Shown here piece after piece: positions 32,833 to 45,544 of a stretch of DNA of 64,000 nucleotides (its first letter is position 1; every line of letters begins with the position of its first letter). The translations under genes and the position numbers were made by a program. Source of the DNA: Drosophila persimilis (Eukaryota > Arthropoda > Insecta > Diptera > Drosophilidae); NCBI RefSeq assembly GCF_003286085.1, contig NW_020825298.1, forward strand, positions 3,348,001 through 3,412,000, read 5' to 3'. The notes beneath the pieces are model-generated. The model was not told the DNA's origin and did no database searches. It worked only from the letters and a program-made list of their open reading frames with translations.

Positions 32833-35800
32833 TTACTCAAAAAATGATACATCGCTGTGGAAGCCCGGCACATCGATGTACATATCAACGGTGTCACAGT
32901 CGATGGCTGCCAGCTCCTCAAAGATCATCTCATCATCGATTTCCAAAAGGGGATCCTGCAGGAGAATACAGATGAAGTGAATGGAAGGTTTGAAAGGATA
33001 TTGTGATTGGCACCTACAATCTTGGCATACTTCCAGCACTCCAAGGCCTTGTAGTTTTCCCCCAAGCGGAGATTAATCAGAGCAAGAAAACCCCAAATGA
33101 TGGGCACATGATTCTGTGATCGGGTGCAGTTGGCAAAGCACTGCAGAGCCATATCGAGGTTGTCCAGCTTGTAGAAGGCCTTGCCCATAAGATAGCTCGA
33201 GACCATGGGAATCAGCTTGCCAATGTACGGATAGCTTAGGGCCTGAATGACCTTGTAGTAGTCCCCATTCTCGTAGGCAATGTAACCCAAACGCATTTTG
33301 CTAACAACGAAATAATCCCGCTCATTCTCGTCGATTACGGGAAGCTCCAAAGTGGCACCATAGAAGATGGCCGCCTTCGCCATATTGCCTCGATAGTACT
33401 CCACATTCCCATTGAGTTGGGCATTCATTGCGGCCTGAAAAGCACAAAGCAGGATATCAGAAAATGTCCTCAAATAGGGAGAGTGTAGAAACACCCACCG
33501 CTCTATCATCTCTGCCGAATTTAAAGGTCCGCACCACAAACTTATCTTCCAATCGATTGAGTAGAATCTTCAGCTGAGTATTGATCATATATCGATTTGC
33601 TTCGGAGCAGTTATCTTCCACAACGCTGAACACCACTTGGGCGAACTCGTAGAGGCCCAAGCGCACGAATGTTTTGACAACATCAAAGAATACAGTGCCG
33701 CGAATCGTTGAGAATTCCGGAAGGATAGTCAGAAATATGCCCCACAAACTGTACGGAGATGTGGAAGCACCATGACGGCCTTGCTTCATTTGCATAGTGG
33801 CAAAGTTGCCTTGCCAACGGGCATAGGCACATCCGGGCTCATATTTGAACTTCGTATAGTAGCAGAATAGCAGGATCCAGCCTTCATGCATTAGTGGATT
33901 TGCCTTCGTGAACTCAAAAAGGCTACGTAACAGGCACTCCGTACTATTCGCAGCTGTTTCCGGATCGTCCCGCGTATCTAGGTATTTTAGGTACAGCTTA
34001 ATCCAGTCTCTGTGAATGGTACGTGATATCAGTCATGTGTGATAAAAACTGTTTACGCAAAACTTACGCAAAGTATTCATAGTTTTCCGGCACCCGATAT
34101 TCCTGCGAGTTAAAATACGCCTTTACATCGGCATATTCGCACCGTTCCATATGCACGATAACCATAAAAAAATTCAATCGATCATCATATGACTTTTCGG
34201 TGCAAGCCTGAAAAAAGTAATTATACGAAAAAGGAAGTAAGTTAAGGGAGGTTCATATCTGATGAGTAAGTGGTTTTTGACTTCCCCTTAAAAAATAATC
34301 AGCTACATATATTCCCTAACCATGACCGATGGCTTACTTCCGATTCAGTTCATTCATAACTGATACACTACCGGGAAGTTAATGTCAGTCAGTTATTCAT
34401 AACATTCAATCTAATCAAATTAGCGACAAAATGTCGTGAATCACTGTAAGCATTTTAGGAAGCGTTTGATCGTTTTCTTTCTCACAAAAAAGAGTGACAA
34501 ATTGTGGTTGCACAGACACAGGTAAATGTAGGAACATTTGTTTATATGTCTACATATCTCATATCAAACAGACGCGACTGTTTGTGCACTTAATTTGTCC
34601 ATGTTTCGATTCGGTATTTGTTTCGTTCGGTCATTTTAAATCTCATCAAAACTTTCGCCCAAATTTTACTGAAAAAAGCAGCTATCGTCATTTTTACTGA
34701 GTCAGATCCGAAAAATTTCGGCTTCAGCTGAGATTTAATAAATACTGCGGATTCATGCAGGGCTATAATCTGTATCTTAAATTGTTTACCATTTTCTTGG
34801 CTGAGTCTTAAACCAGTTAAATGCTAAAAATACTATCCACTCACTCCCTACGTGATTAGAATCGGGTCACTGTAATAAATGAAGAACTAACCTTCTCAAG
34901 CACATACTGAGCCATACGATCATCCTTGACAGCGTACAGCAGTTTGATGGCATTGATATAATCGATAATTTCATCCATTTGAATTTGGGGATGAACAACG
35001 AAATTATCGAAGCCCGCATCCTCGACTCTGTTCAATATTCTATAGATTCGGGGCTCCAGCTCATTATAGGCGTCGGCGCACAGGTTCTAAGGAGATATGA
35101 TCCAATTGAATCACTCTACTACAACCACTCTCTACAACGACTACTCTACTGACCTTAAATTCCACACTTGTTTTGGTGGGGGTGCGCGTATTGAACACGC
35201 TGCCCAAGAGCTTCAGCAGGATGTTCGTCAGGTTGTGGATGTCGCAGCAAAAGTGTGGTTTCCGATCCTCGATGGCCTTTACGCTCTTACTGAGAATAAA
35301 GCCGATGGTATCGCGCATGAACTTGTCGAAACGAGCATAGGACTCTCGCTGGGTCTCCGCCAAGTCCGCTACAAGTGACTCTTTGTAGGGCTGATCGCAA
35401 AATAGCAGGCGGTTCTGGCTAATGAAGCTCTCGCGGAATACCTTTAGCTCCTGGTAGATCGCGCCGATCGGAGCCAGCAGGCAGAGCTTAATGATGGCAA
35501 ACGTCGGCAGCATAGTCTCGTTCTTGCCACTCCGCTGACTCAGGATGCTCACGATCGTCTGCCGCTTGGCTCGGGACTTCCTCTTGCCCACGTATTCCAA
35601 CGCGACGGCAAAGCGCATGGTTTGCACTAAACAAGAAACAAATTTTATGCCAATTCGAACTTAGCTGAGAATTTAAGTACTTACCTCCTGGATATAGCAT
35701 TATAGCCGGATCCAGGATGCCCTGGAACACCTTATGGTAGGAGTTCCTGGAGCTCGACTGGAAAACTTCCACTGCCAAGTCATACTGCTGGCATACAATA

Positions 35801-36882
35801 GCATTGCACAGAGCATCGGCCATCGCCTTGGTGAGGATATAGCGATGAAAGCCATTGCAGATGATCGCCTCATCAAAGATAGTGTCAATCATACCAAATT
35901 CAACCTCCAGGCCTTCGGAGAGGGCGAGCTGCGAGAAAAGCTTGTGCATCTCCACCTCCATGGTGGACTTCAGGCCGGTGGTTTTGTATTCCGGGATGGT
36001 CTGGCGGAAGTACTCGAAGACATGGTGAATGAACTGCTTGCTTATGCAGTCCTGTTCCAAGTTCGAGAACTCGCACAGTGGAATCAACTGGAATTCGTTT
36101 CCCTGGTTGGGCAGCTTCGAGCGAAAGCTGATCCTCACAATCATGGAGTCCACGTTCAGCAGGTACTCTTCCTTTAGATTGTAGATGGACTCGAAGGTGA
36201 TGAAGGCCATGTTGGTGAAAGTCAGCTCCTTGGCAATGGGCAGCAGTGTATATAGATCCCAATCCGTGTGGACGGTGGTGCGGAGCTCTTGGGGCACATC
36301 GGGTACGGGATAGAGGTAGAGACACTCTCTGATCATGCTGCGATGATGACCGAACAGCTTGATCACGTCCAGATAGCCAGCGCTGAGCAGCACCAGCTGC
36401 TCATTCCCCGGGTGATAGTCGATCTCCCTGTGCTCATCATAACCATCGTCAAAAATGCTCGCCACGGAAAGCACCTGTGGATCGTCAATAAATTCACCAT
36501 CCTCCGCCTCCTCGCCGTTATAATCGCTGGTTATATCGCTCTGCCGCATGTAGAACATAACAAGGAGCGGATTGTTGGCTGCATGGTTGATGCGGTCCAG
36601 GTTGTCCTGCTGGAAGACCAACGTGAATGTGGGCTTCGTATTGAACTCATTCTGCCGGATAATCCCTTCGGTGTTGTAGTGCTCCTCGCACTTGATGATC
36701 AAACTGTCGCCCTGCCTTAAATGGATCTCCAATGGATGGATCGTCTTCGGCAGGGTGGTCGGGCAGATATTTGCCAGTTGTATATACAAAAAAACATTCG
36801 GCGGCTCTGGATGGACAGGGGCAGCAGCTTCCAACGATTGAACACTGGTTTTACGGGTACCCTTTTGACGTTTTGCTGGCAT
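32833..36882 (-). CDS. CFAP70-like axonemal TPR protein, 7 exons, 1018 aa
   Basis: Coding exons are 36882-35685, 35626-35154, 35086-34892, 34207-34068, 34009-33499, 33434-33018 and 32955-32833, with all phases consistent (3057 nt). After a basic N-terminus the first about 200 residues look like a C2-like beta domain, ending in a GYLDVIKLF segment of the kind that precedes the linker in CFAP70/TTC18. The long middle region is helical. The C-terminal third has TPR-like repeats, for example the stretch around GNVEYYRGNMAKAAIFYGAT and the segment with LGYIAYENGDYYKVIQAL. The length is close to vertebrate CFAP70 (about 1100 aa). CFAP70 is a ciliary axoneme protein, so in a fly the likely site is the sperm tail or sensory cilia. 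The C-terminus is acidic. The family assignment is by architecture and remembered sequence character; another TPR ciliary protein is possible. Confidence 0.75.
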
Positions 36883-37242
36883 TGTCGATCAAATTGTGTT
36901 TAGGTTTATATTTAAACTGTAACGGGAAATTACAAGCAATCAGATCGACAAATGTTTTAAGACCAGAGTGGGGGTAACTAAATTGGATGTAGATTTAACT
37001 AGCGCACTGCCAATGTTCCATTGTGATGGAATTCTTCATTCGGTTTTTAACCGCGTAACTTTTGATTATTTCTAACGGCCATTTATAGCGCAAAGTCAAT
37101 GTTACGCAGCCCTGGCAGCTGCGGCCACACCCCCTCACGTGTAAATTTGTAGAAACTGTGTAGTTACAGTGTAGATTTACAGTGTAGTTGCCATGTAATA
37201 AATTGAGCAAATGTAAAGAACAAAAAAAAACACATTTGACCG

Positions 37243-39230
37243 CTAAAACCTTGTTTTCGACAAAATCCAACAAAAGCAAGAGTTTAAAATCAACCAGTCA
37301 AAATTGATTCATTAATCGTATAAAATTATGTGGGCATAGATAAAGGCCCGGTTGACAACATTTAAATCCTTGTCGCTCACATTCAAAAAAGTTCGATTTG
37401 GCGCGCACCACTCGGTATATTTTTCAAATGAGACCGTACATTTCGGTGCTGTTCTGAGGGTCATACTGTAGAAACTGATTTTCGCCGCGCTCCCATGTGG
37501 TGTTTTTTAGTGCTAAATGGTATTTTTGTCATTTATTAATTTCATTTTCAATGTTATATAAAAATCCAATAAATGCAAGTATTTCGAATAGGCCAATCAT
37601 GTATAGAATTGATTCATCAATCGTATAAAAGTGAGTGGGCATGGCTAAATGTTCCATATAGATAGTATTATTCAACGGAACAAAGAATATGAGGAATTGG
37701 TCGTTTTTTTGAATCGAATTTGAATTCGCCGCAGTTCGCTTTAGCAACAATGAGTCTCATTCCATACACAAACATGTTGCTAACATACCCTGGGGGAAAT
37801 GGATGTTATAGAATTGAGGAAAAAGGGTGTACAAAGCGTTACAAAGCGTTACAAAGCGTACAAGCGTTATGTCTCCAAATTCCAGCGACATTGCAACTGT
37901 TTTTTTGTTGAACTATTTTGCTTAAACCTTGTTTAGTCAAAATACAATAAAAGCAAGGACTAAAAACTGGCCAGTTAAGTAGGAAATTGATTCATTAATC
38001 GTATTAAATTATGTGGGCATAGATTAAGGCCCGGTTGATAACATTAAAATCCTCGTCGCTCACATTCAAAAAAGTTTGATTTGGCGCGCACCACTCGGTA
38101 TATTTTTCAAATAAGACCGTATATTTCGGTGCTGTTCTGAGGGTCATACTGTAGAAACTGATTTTCGCCGCGCTCCCATGTGGTGTTTTTTAGTGCTAAA
38201 TGGTATTTTTGTCATTTATTAATTTCATTTTCAATTTTATATAAAAATCCAATAAATGCAAGTATTTCGAATAGGCCAATCATGTATAGAATTGATTCAT
38301 CAATCGTACAAAATTGAGTGGGCATGGCTAAATGTTCCATATAGATAGTAATATTCAACGGAACAAAGAATATGAGGAATTTGAATTCGCCGCAGTTCGC
38401 CGCAGTTCGCCGCAGTTCGCCTTAGCAACAATGAGTCTCATTCCATACACAAATGTTGCGCATTCCATACACAAAAGTTGCGGCAACATTTCCTTGAAAA
38501 CCGTTTTTTGGTCAAAATAAAATATATTTAGATAATTAAAAGAAGCAATCTTGTAGAAAATGCATTTATCTATGGGATTAAGCTAAGTGGGCAAATCTAT
38601 ATAGCTTGAAATATAGGCAATACCCGATTCGCCGCAGTTTAGCTTTTGCAACAATGAGTCTCATTCCATACACAAACATGTTGCTAATTCCATGCACACA
38701 TACCCTGGGGGAAATGGATGTTATAGAATTGTGAATACGTTTGTCTTCCAAGACTCCGTAGGTATCAGGATCGCTATAAATATATACAAGATACTTATAA
38801 TGAACTTGAATATGTCTAAAGAATATCAATTTGAGAAAAGGTCTTTATAAATCACGTTTTATCTTCATATAAAATTAACAAAATAGGGTGTACAAAGGGC
38901 TATACACGCATCACGTCTTCAAATACCAGCAACATAGCGACTCTTTTTTTTGTTGAACTTTTTTGTTTAACCCTTTTTTTACAATAAATACAATAAAAGC
39001 AAGGATTAAAAACTATCCAATCTTGTAGAAAATTGATTCATTAATCGTATAAAATTAAGTGGGCATGGCTAAATATTCTATATAGCTAGTAATATTCAAC
39101 GGAAGAAAGAAAACGAGGAATATGTAAAATAGAACTTGAATTCGTCAGTATATTTACGGTATATTTTCAAAATGAGGCGGTATATTTCGGTATATTTCTC
39201 AGCGTCAGCCGTTATATTTTATCGTTAAAT
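37243..39230. repeat. Tandem array of about 680-bp units, at least two full and two partial
   Basis: The unit starting with AAACCTTGTTT and CAATAAAAGCAAGG-like sequence at 37243 recurs at 37924 with most of the sequence alignable for about 600 bp. Further partial copies follow at 38620-38730 and 38975-39120. Landmarks repeated in order are GATTCATTAATCGTA (37306, 37988, 39031, with a variant GATTCATCAATCGTA at 37610 and 38294), GGCGCGCACCACTCGGTATATT, GGTCATACTGTAGAAACTG, AACAATGAGTCTCATTCC and CCCTGGGGGAAATGGATG. The third copy is split by about 150 bp of unrelated sequence (about 38739-38880). Internal 10-bp repeats occur: ACAAAGCGTT at 37828-37857 and CGCCGCAGTT at 38387-38416. Confidence 0.8.
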
Positions 39231-39244
39231 CCGCGGTCACACTA
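39144..39244 (+). promoter_or_regulatory. Motif 6 cluster plus motif 1 core promoter of mitochondrial RNA polymerase
   Basis: Two exact matches to Ohler motif 6 (KTYRGTATWTTT) lie at 39144-39155 and 39186-39197, with near matches at 39156-39167 and 39176-39187. An exact motif 1 (YGGTCACACTR) lies at 39234-39244, about 165 bp before the start codon. This pair, read by M1BP and partners, is typical of TATA-less housekeeping genes in flies. Confidence 0.75.
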
Positions 39245-39409
39245 TACCGCCATGCGCTTAAAACAACAACAAAAAAAAACAACAACAATTTGGTTTTCTG
39301 TGTGTGTGTTATGCAATTTGTGTGAAAATTGTGGAAAACCGCATGAATTGTATGTGTTTAACGAGTGTCAACTGGGTGTAGGCTCCACACGTAGCAGCAG
39401 AGATCCGAA

Positions 39410-42400
39410 ATGTATCGTTTGCTGAGCTCAAATCGAGCCGCAGCCATGCACAAGGTGCTCCGAGCGCCACCCACGGCCAACGGCACGACAACGGCGTGCT
39501 GCGATTGCGGTGGGACCTTTGCAACGCAGAATTTCGTACATTATCAGCAGTACTATCAGATGCTATACCGCCAAATGCCGGCAAGTGAGTAATGAAGTAC
39601 GCTTGAAACAGAATCTGAATTATTGTGCATCGCATTCTTTGAATTTCAGTTACTGCAACACCATTCGCACACCGGCCACAGACCACTGCACCGACACAGA
39701 CGGAGGCCGAGAGCCATGGAAAGAAGAAGCGCTTGCGCAAGCCACGCTACGCCAAGTATGTGGAGCTGCTGGAGGGTATGTACTTGCCACAGAAGTCCAC
39801 AAAAGTAAATTGAATGATTGCAATTGGTTTCTCGATTTGCAGTCACTGAGCAGACCGCCAGCGAACGAAAGTCGCGCGTTAAGCGCCTCAAGTCGAAGAA
39901 GCTGGCCGAGTTCATACAGAAAACCCAAATGCAAATACTGGAGAAGCGGGCCCGGGAAGAAAAACGCGGCTTGAAGAAGGGCAAAGTCGGCCTGGAGCTG
40001 GACATGTCCCAGCGGCAGCCCGTGGAGTATCAGAAAATCGACATGGAGGCACTGGATGGGTCCATTTTGGAGTCTGGCATATACGATGACCGGCCTATGC
40101 TCTTCTTTGGCAAGGACGAGTACACAAAACAAATCATCGCGAGACCCGAAGAGGTGCAAAACATCCTCAAGAGTTTTCACAACTTTCGCGATATCATCGA
40201 GAGCATGGGGAGTGAGCAGCAGGAAGCCGATTTCGGGTGAGTCATGTCAATAAGTAATGAAACCAATTAATTAACCAATTTCTGTTCTCTGCAGCCTCAG
40301 TGCACCCAAGCCCGTGGACGAGCTGGAAGTGGTGGATCCCTTTGAGACCATAGAACCCTACATCAATCCTTTAGACAAAATCAGACCCGCTGTCACAGCT
40401 GTCGTTGTGCCCAACGCCAGCTCAGTTACAGCCAAGTCCAAAAAGCGGTAGACCAGTCTTCTTCCTAATCTTACACTCTTCGATTGTTTAAAGTCCTTCC
40501 TTTCCGTTCCGTTTGATAGATTCAAGTCAAAGGTTCACGTGAATGAGGAGCAGGAGCGTCTGAGCAAGCAGCGAGCATTGCAAATCAATTTGCATACCTA
40601 TTTGAATGTCTGTGTCTCCGCCAATATGCTGAGTCGAGCCCTGTCCACCATCATTGCGTATCGCAGCCGGATCAAGAAGAGCTCGAGTCCACGTCTGACC
40701 GAAGGCCTCCTCACGATTGATCTCTACAACATCTTGCTGCATGGGTATGCGAGCAAGGGATCCTTCGAGCGCTTCGAAGATATCTTTAAGCTGCTCGAAG
40801 AGGATGGCTTGACGTTCAATGAACAAACCTATGCGGCCATCTTCGAGTGTTTGGGTCGTTTAGAACCAGACGAACAGAACCAGCAGAAGCTGTCCCAGTA
40901 CATATCCCAAGCTGAGGATGAAGGCTTCACTTTGAACCAGATTATGGATAAGTCTAAGTTCGTTGCCGATCAACGTGACATTGCCCTGGATGCACTACGT
41001 CGGATTCGTCCCAATTTCACGCCTGTCTATGTGCCGCCGCTACTGGGATATGACAACGAGCTTCTGAATCATCTGAACGATCATGTACTACCAGTGGGCG
41101 CAGATACTGAAGCGAGAACAACGGATGCAGACTGCTCCATTATGAATTCGAAGAGGGGTTATAGCAAAGCGAAACTAGAGCAACTCGCTCGCGATCAGCT
41201 GAAAGTAGAACTAGACGGCTGCATCACCATCAAATCGATCGAGAAAACCAAAGAGTTTGCCAATGCTGATAAATGCGTAAGTGCTGAATTAGATTTATTC
41301 TTATTTGTGCTAAAAATGTTTTTATTTTCCTTCCAGCGCGAACGACTGAAGGAGCTGGAGCAGAGTTGGCGTAAACAAATCTCGACAGCTATTGTACGCG
41401 ACCTCAACACGTTGCGTGCCCAAGTACGCTTCAAGCCGCATGGCTACATGAACTACTACACATATCTGAAGTCCCTGGACACCGCACATTTTGCCGACAT
41501 ACTCATCAAGGAGCTGTACAAGCTGGGCGAGGGTTCGGAGACGTTTAGTCCGACGGTGGGGCAGCTGTACAAGGAGCTTGGCGAGAAGGTGCAGCAACGC
41601 TATCAGATCGAACAGAAGAAGCACAACGGCACGCTTGAGAAGGTCGGTGAGATTTACAGTTCCTATTGCGATCTCTGGGACAGTGGCAATACCCAGGACA
41701 ATGCACGACAGGCGTGGCAGCGTCTGGTGCACGAGCAGAGGGAGAGCGGACCCAGCATGGATCTGCCCGAGGTTCCATGGCCGTCGAACGTGCTGGCCGG
41801 TGTGGGTCGATTTCTATACAACATTCTGATGCGCGACATCAAGATCGATCCGCACATAATGCGTCAGAAGAGTAAATCGAAGACCACCTCATCACAGAAC
41901 CTGCTTCCCGCCTTCTACACATTGTTCCGCAATCAGGGTCGCCTCGTTAAAGAGGAGGTGAAGCCGCACCCGGTGCTCTCGAGATTACTGCGTGGCTCGC
42001 GACAGCAGACTCTCACCTTTGACTCCAATCTGGTGCCGATGCTGTGTCCCCCGCAACCCTGGAGTACGCCCCACAATGGTGGTTACCTGCTAAATAAATC
42101 CGAGTTGATTAGACTGCCACATCAGGCCATTCAGCAGTGGGAGCGGATACGGGCCTCGAATCCGCAGCATCTCTACCCTGCATTGGACTCGCTCAACCAA
42201 CTGGCCAGCGTTCCGTGGCGCGTGAACACCCAGCTGCTGGATGTCATCATCGAGGTATTCCAGAATGGTGGCGATGCCAAGCTGGACGTGCCCCAGCCGC
42301 CCACTTCCCTGCCGCCGCTGCCAACCATCCTCAAAAACAGCGAGGGCAGTGGCGTCTCCAATGCGGATCTCGCCAAGCAATTCCGCGAGAAGCTCGGCCA

Positions 42401-43952
42401 TCGACGGAAGAAGGCCGAGATGTACAGTCTGTGGTGCGATGCCCTCTACAGGTTGTCCCTGGCCCAACATGTAAGTAATCTAAAATATCATCCAGTTCGT
42501 TCAGGGACTATATTTCTCCGAATACCCTTTGCAGTACCGCGACAAGGTCTTCTGGCTGCCGCACAACATGGACTTCCGAGGACGCGTCTATCCTGTGCCG
42601 CCACATCTCAACCATTTGGGTTCGGATCTGGCTCGTTCGATGCTCATCTTCGATCAGGCCCAGCCGCTGGGCGTCGATGGATTTAGTTGGCTCAAGCTGC
42701 ACTGCATCAATCTGACCGGCCTCAAGAAGCGCGACTCGGTACGCGAGCGTCTGCTGTATGCGGAGGAGATAATGCCGGAGATACTGGACTCGGCGGATAA
42801 TCCTCTCACCGGTGGCATGTGGTGGGCCAAGTCGGACGCACCGTGGCAGACGTTGGGCTGCTGCATGGAGATAGCCAATGTACATCGTTGCCCCGATCCA
42901 GCCGCCTATATGAGTCGTTTTCCCATTCATCAGGATGGCTCCTGCAACGGGCTGCAACATTATGCAGCTTTGGGTCGTGACAAAGCGGGCGCCTACAGCG
43001 TCAACCTGGCACCGTCGCCCATACCGCAGGATGTGTACAGTGCAGTGGCCACGCTGGTGGAGCGCGGTCGGAAAGCCGATGCCCAGAACGGACTGCATGT
43101 GGCCGAGGCGCTGGCTGGATTCGTGCGCCGTAAGGTTATCAAGCAGACGGTGATGACTACAGTCTATGGTGTGACCCGCTACGGGGCCCGACTGCAGATA
43201 GCGCGACAGCTGAAGGACATCGATGACTTCCCCAAGGACTGGGTGTGGCCGGCGTCAACTTACCTAACGACCAAGACGTTCGAGAGTCTACGTGAGATGT
43301 TCACATCGACGCGAGAGATCCAAGACTGGTTCACGGAGTGTGCGCGTCTCATTTCGGGCGTGTGCAGCCAGAACGTGGAGTGGATCACCCCGCTGGGCCT
43401 GCCCGTGGTGCAGCCGTACAACCGGCAGGAGATAAAACACACCTCACGTACCGGACTGCGCGTCAACGCCAACATGTCCATGGACATGTACGAACGGCCC
43501 AACATCCTCAAGCAGAAGAACGCCTTTCCGCCCAACTTTATCCACTCACTGGACTCGTCCCACATGATGCTCACCTCGCTACACTGCGAGCGGAAGGGCA
43601 TCACCTTTGTGTCCGTGCACGACTGCTTCTGGACGCATGCCTGCACTGTGCCCGAGCTGAATCGCAGCTGCCGGGAGCAGTTTGTGGCACTCCACTCGCA
43701 GCCAATTCTCGAACAACTCTCGGACTTTATGCGGAACACGTACAGCTTCAAGGACAAGTAGGTTTCCTCACTATATCTGGCTTTATTTTCGTTCTTAAAT
43801 AAACACTATCTTGTTCTTACAGCGACTTCACTAACGATGGCTCCGTGGAGGATCTCTCCAAGCGCCAGCTGAATCGCACCCTCAAGCAACTGCCTCAAAA
43901 GGGGGACTTTGAACTGCGCAACGTACTCGACTCGATCTACTTCTTCAGCTAG
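39410..43952 (+). CDS. PolrMT: Mitochondrial RNA polymerase, 8 coding exons, 1363 aa
   Basis: Coding exons are 39410-39584, 39650-39775, 39843-40236, 40295-40447, 40520-41276, 41337-42470, 42535-43757 and 43823-43952 (4092 nt, phases consistent). This is the single-subunit T7-like polymerase that transcribes mitochondrial DNA and makes primers for its replication. The N-terminus is a basic amphipathic targeting sequence (MYRLLSSNRAAAMHKVLR). A basic KKKRLRKPRYAKYVELLE segment follows. A PPR domain sits at about 345-400. The catalytic domain contains motif A with HQDGSCNGLQHYAALGRD (metal-binding Asp about residue 1047), motif B around RKVIKQTVMTTVYGVTRYG (Lys about 1116, Tyr about 1124) and motif C VHDCFWTH (Asp about 1276). 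The protein ends YFFS, as in animal POLRMT. The length is slightly above human POLRMT (1230 aa). All catalytic residues are present. The D. melanogaster gene was formerly called mtRNApol. Confidence 0.97.
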
Positions 43953-44157
43953 GATATGGTTATTCCCACTAAAGCTACACGTACAAACAACAAACAACAA
44001 CAGTGCCTAATTTTAATTCTATTCATTAGCTCTACGCAATATTACTACATATTTAATTTGTTGAAAAATTCGGCCTTTGATACCAAAAAACAAACAAAAA
44101 AAAAACCAACGAGATCGTCGAGTGGATCGATGCCAAATGTGATTTTGTAAACTGCTT

Positions 44158-44163
44158 ATTAAA
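44158..44163 (+). other. Probable poly(A) signal of mitochondrial RNA polymerase
   Basis: ATTAAA lies about 205 bp after the stop codon. No canonical AATAAA is seen closer to the stop. Confidence 0.4.
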
Positions 44164-45120
44164 ATTATTCCTTTTAATTGTTTAAAACAGTGTTTTTGTG
44201 TTTTAGCGAAATGGACTACTAAAATTGTGCAGCTACTGAGCTTCAGAGCCCTAATACATATCCAAAGTATTCAGGATTTCCTGGCCAATAAGCTTCACTA
44301 TAGATCAGAACACAGATTGATGTATTAATTATTAAATCTTATTAAATTTACCAAATTCTAGAGGAATTTTCTTAACGTTTCCGGGAATAATTTCCATTTT
44401 CATAGATAAATTTGTTTTTCTTCTATTTATTTAATTTAAATCAGTCAAATTTATTTGATTTTCATTAAATTTCACCAAAATCTCATTTGGAAATTTAATT
44501 ACACGCTGCACCTCCCGTTGCGAGCAAACTGTGTACATTATTCTGTATTTATCCAATGCCATTTTATTTTATTTCATTTCCCATGGCATTTTTTAATTGT
44601 TGTGTGTTTGGTTACCTCAATGTTTTTCAATTCGTTCGAATCGAAGCATTTTATGCGTTGTATTGGAAACAATTTGTGCGTTTTGTGTGTGGGTGGGTGT
44701 GTGTGATTGTTTAATTAAAATTGCAGATATATCTGGTAATAGTTAATTGTATGGGTGTTCCTCTTGTGCTAAATTGAGTTGAAAATGGAAGAGTGAAAGA
44801 AGTAGCACCTTTAGCAAGTGTACCTAGTATTTGAGTGAAGAGGATACACTACCAGTAAATTAACATATTACATATTTGTTCGGTTAAGGGCCTTCTTTTT
44901 TTTATGTTGCTTTTCGTGGGGAATCCCCATGAACTCAATCCCCAATTGAAGCTCGGCCGAACCGAACCGCTTTCCACTGCTTTCGTTTTCACTCATCTCA
45001 TTCACTCTTTGAGCGCAACTTGTTGTTGTTTTGTGCCCGTGACCACTCGCTTTTCACTCTTCCTTCTTCCTAGCAGCCATCTCTGGCTACTGCCGCTGCT
45101 GCTGCTGCCGGCGCACCATG
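44164..45120. other. Intergenic region downstream of the polymerase gene
   Basis: AT-rich at first, then pyrimidine-rich. I see no coding frame with protein-like composition and no RNA gene. Confidence 0.5.
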
Positions 45121-45471
45121 CACTATGGTCCGCACGACCACTTTTGTTGGCCAAAATTAATAACTCCCGAACGAAACAAGATTTTTGTATTTAGTTTGTT
45201 GTATTGGATATTTGTGGCACCGCCCTTTTTTTAATAATGCATACATAAATTATTAGTTATAGTGCAAAATAGGTATTAAGCATATTTGATTTAAAAAAAA
45301 CGGCGTTGCACGCCGATAAAAACAGTTGGATTGCACAGCTGATTTTGCGAATGTGGCGCCATCTATGGAAATTTTTGGTTCGCAGCTTTAATGGTCACTC
45401 AAAACCAGGTTTTAGTTTTGACTTTTAAAAATTTTGTTTTGGCCAACAAATTGGTCGTGCGGACCATAGTG
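45121..45471. repeat. Inverted repeat, arms of about 35 bp, spacer about 280 bp
   Basis: The left arm at 45121-45156 reads CACTATGGTCCGCACGACCA followed by CTTTTGTTGGCCAAAA. The right arm at 45436-45471 is its reverse complement with about two differences. Weaker similarity continues outside the arms (GCCGGCG / GCCGGTCGCC). The spacer holds AT-rich sequence and a promoter-like block with CACAGCTG and GGCGCCATCTATGG. Confidence 0.8.
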
Positions 45472-45544
45472 CGGCGACCGGCGGCGTCGTTGACGTCGTC
45501 GGCTTTCTTTCGGGGGTGCTCTCATTTGGGGGCTCGTGTGTGCC

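Larger units (their letters stand above)
36883..39409. promoter_or_regulatory. Divergent intergenic region filled by a decayed tandem array
   Basis: It separates the CFAP70-like gene (minus) from the mitochondrial RNA polymerase gene (plus). Most of it is the tandem array at 37243-39230 listed separately. The part next to the polymerase start carries a complete motif 6 / motif 1 core promoter. No coding frame is supported. Confidence 0.65.

Noticed and set aside
37720..38520. Repeated short frame MSLIPYTN in the tandem array
   Set aside because: It recurs because the DNA unit is repeated. The frames differ after a few codons, so there is no conserved peptide.
39650..40180. 176-codon minus-strand frame opposite the polymerase gene
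   Set aside because: Antisense shadow spanning known exons and introns of the mitochondrial RNA polymerase.
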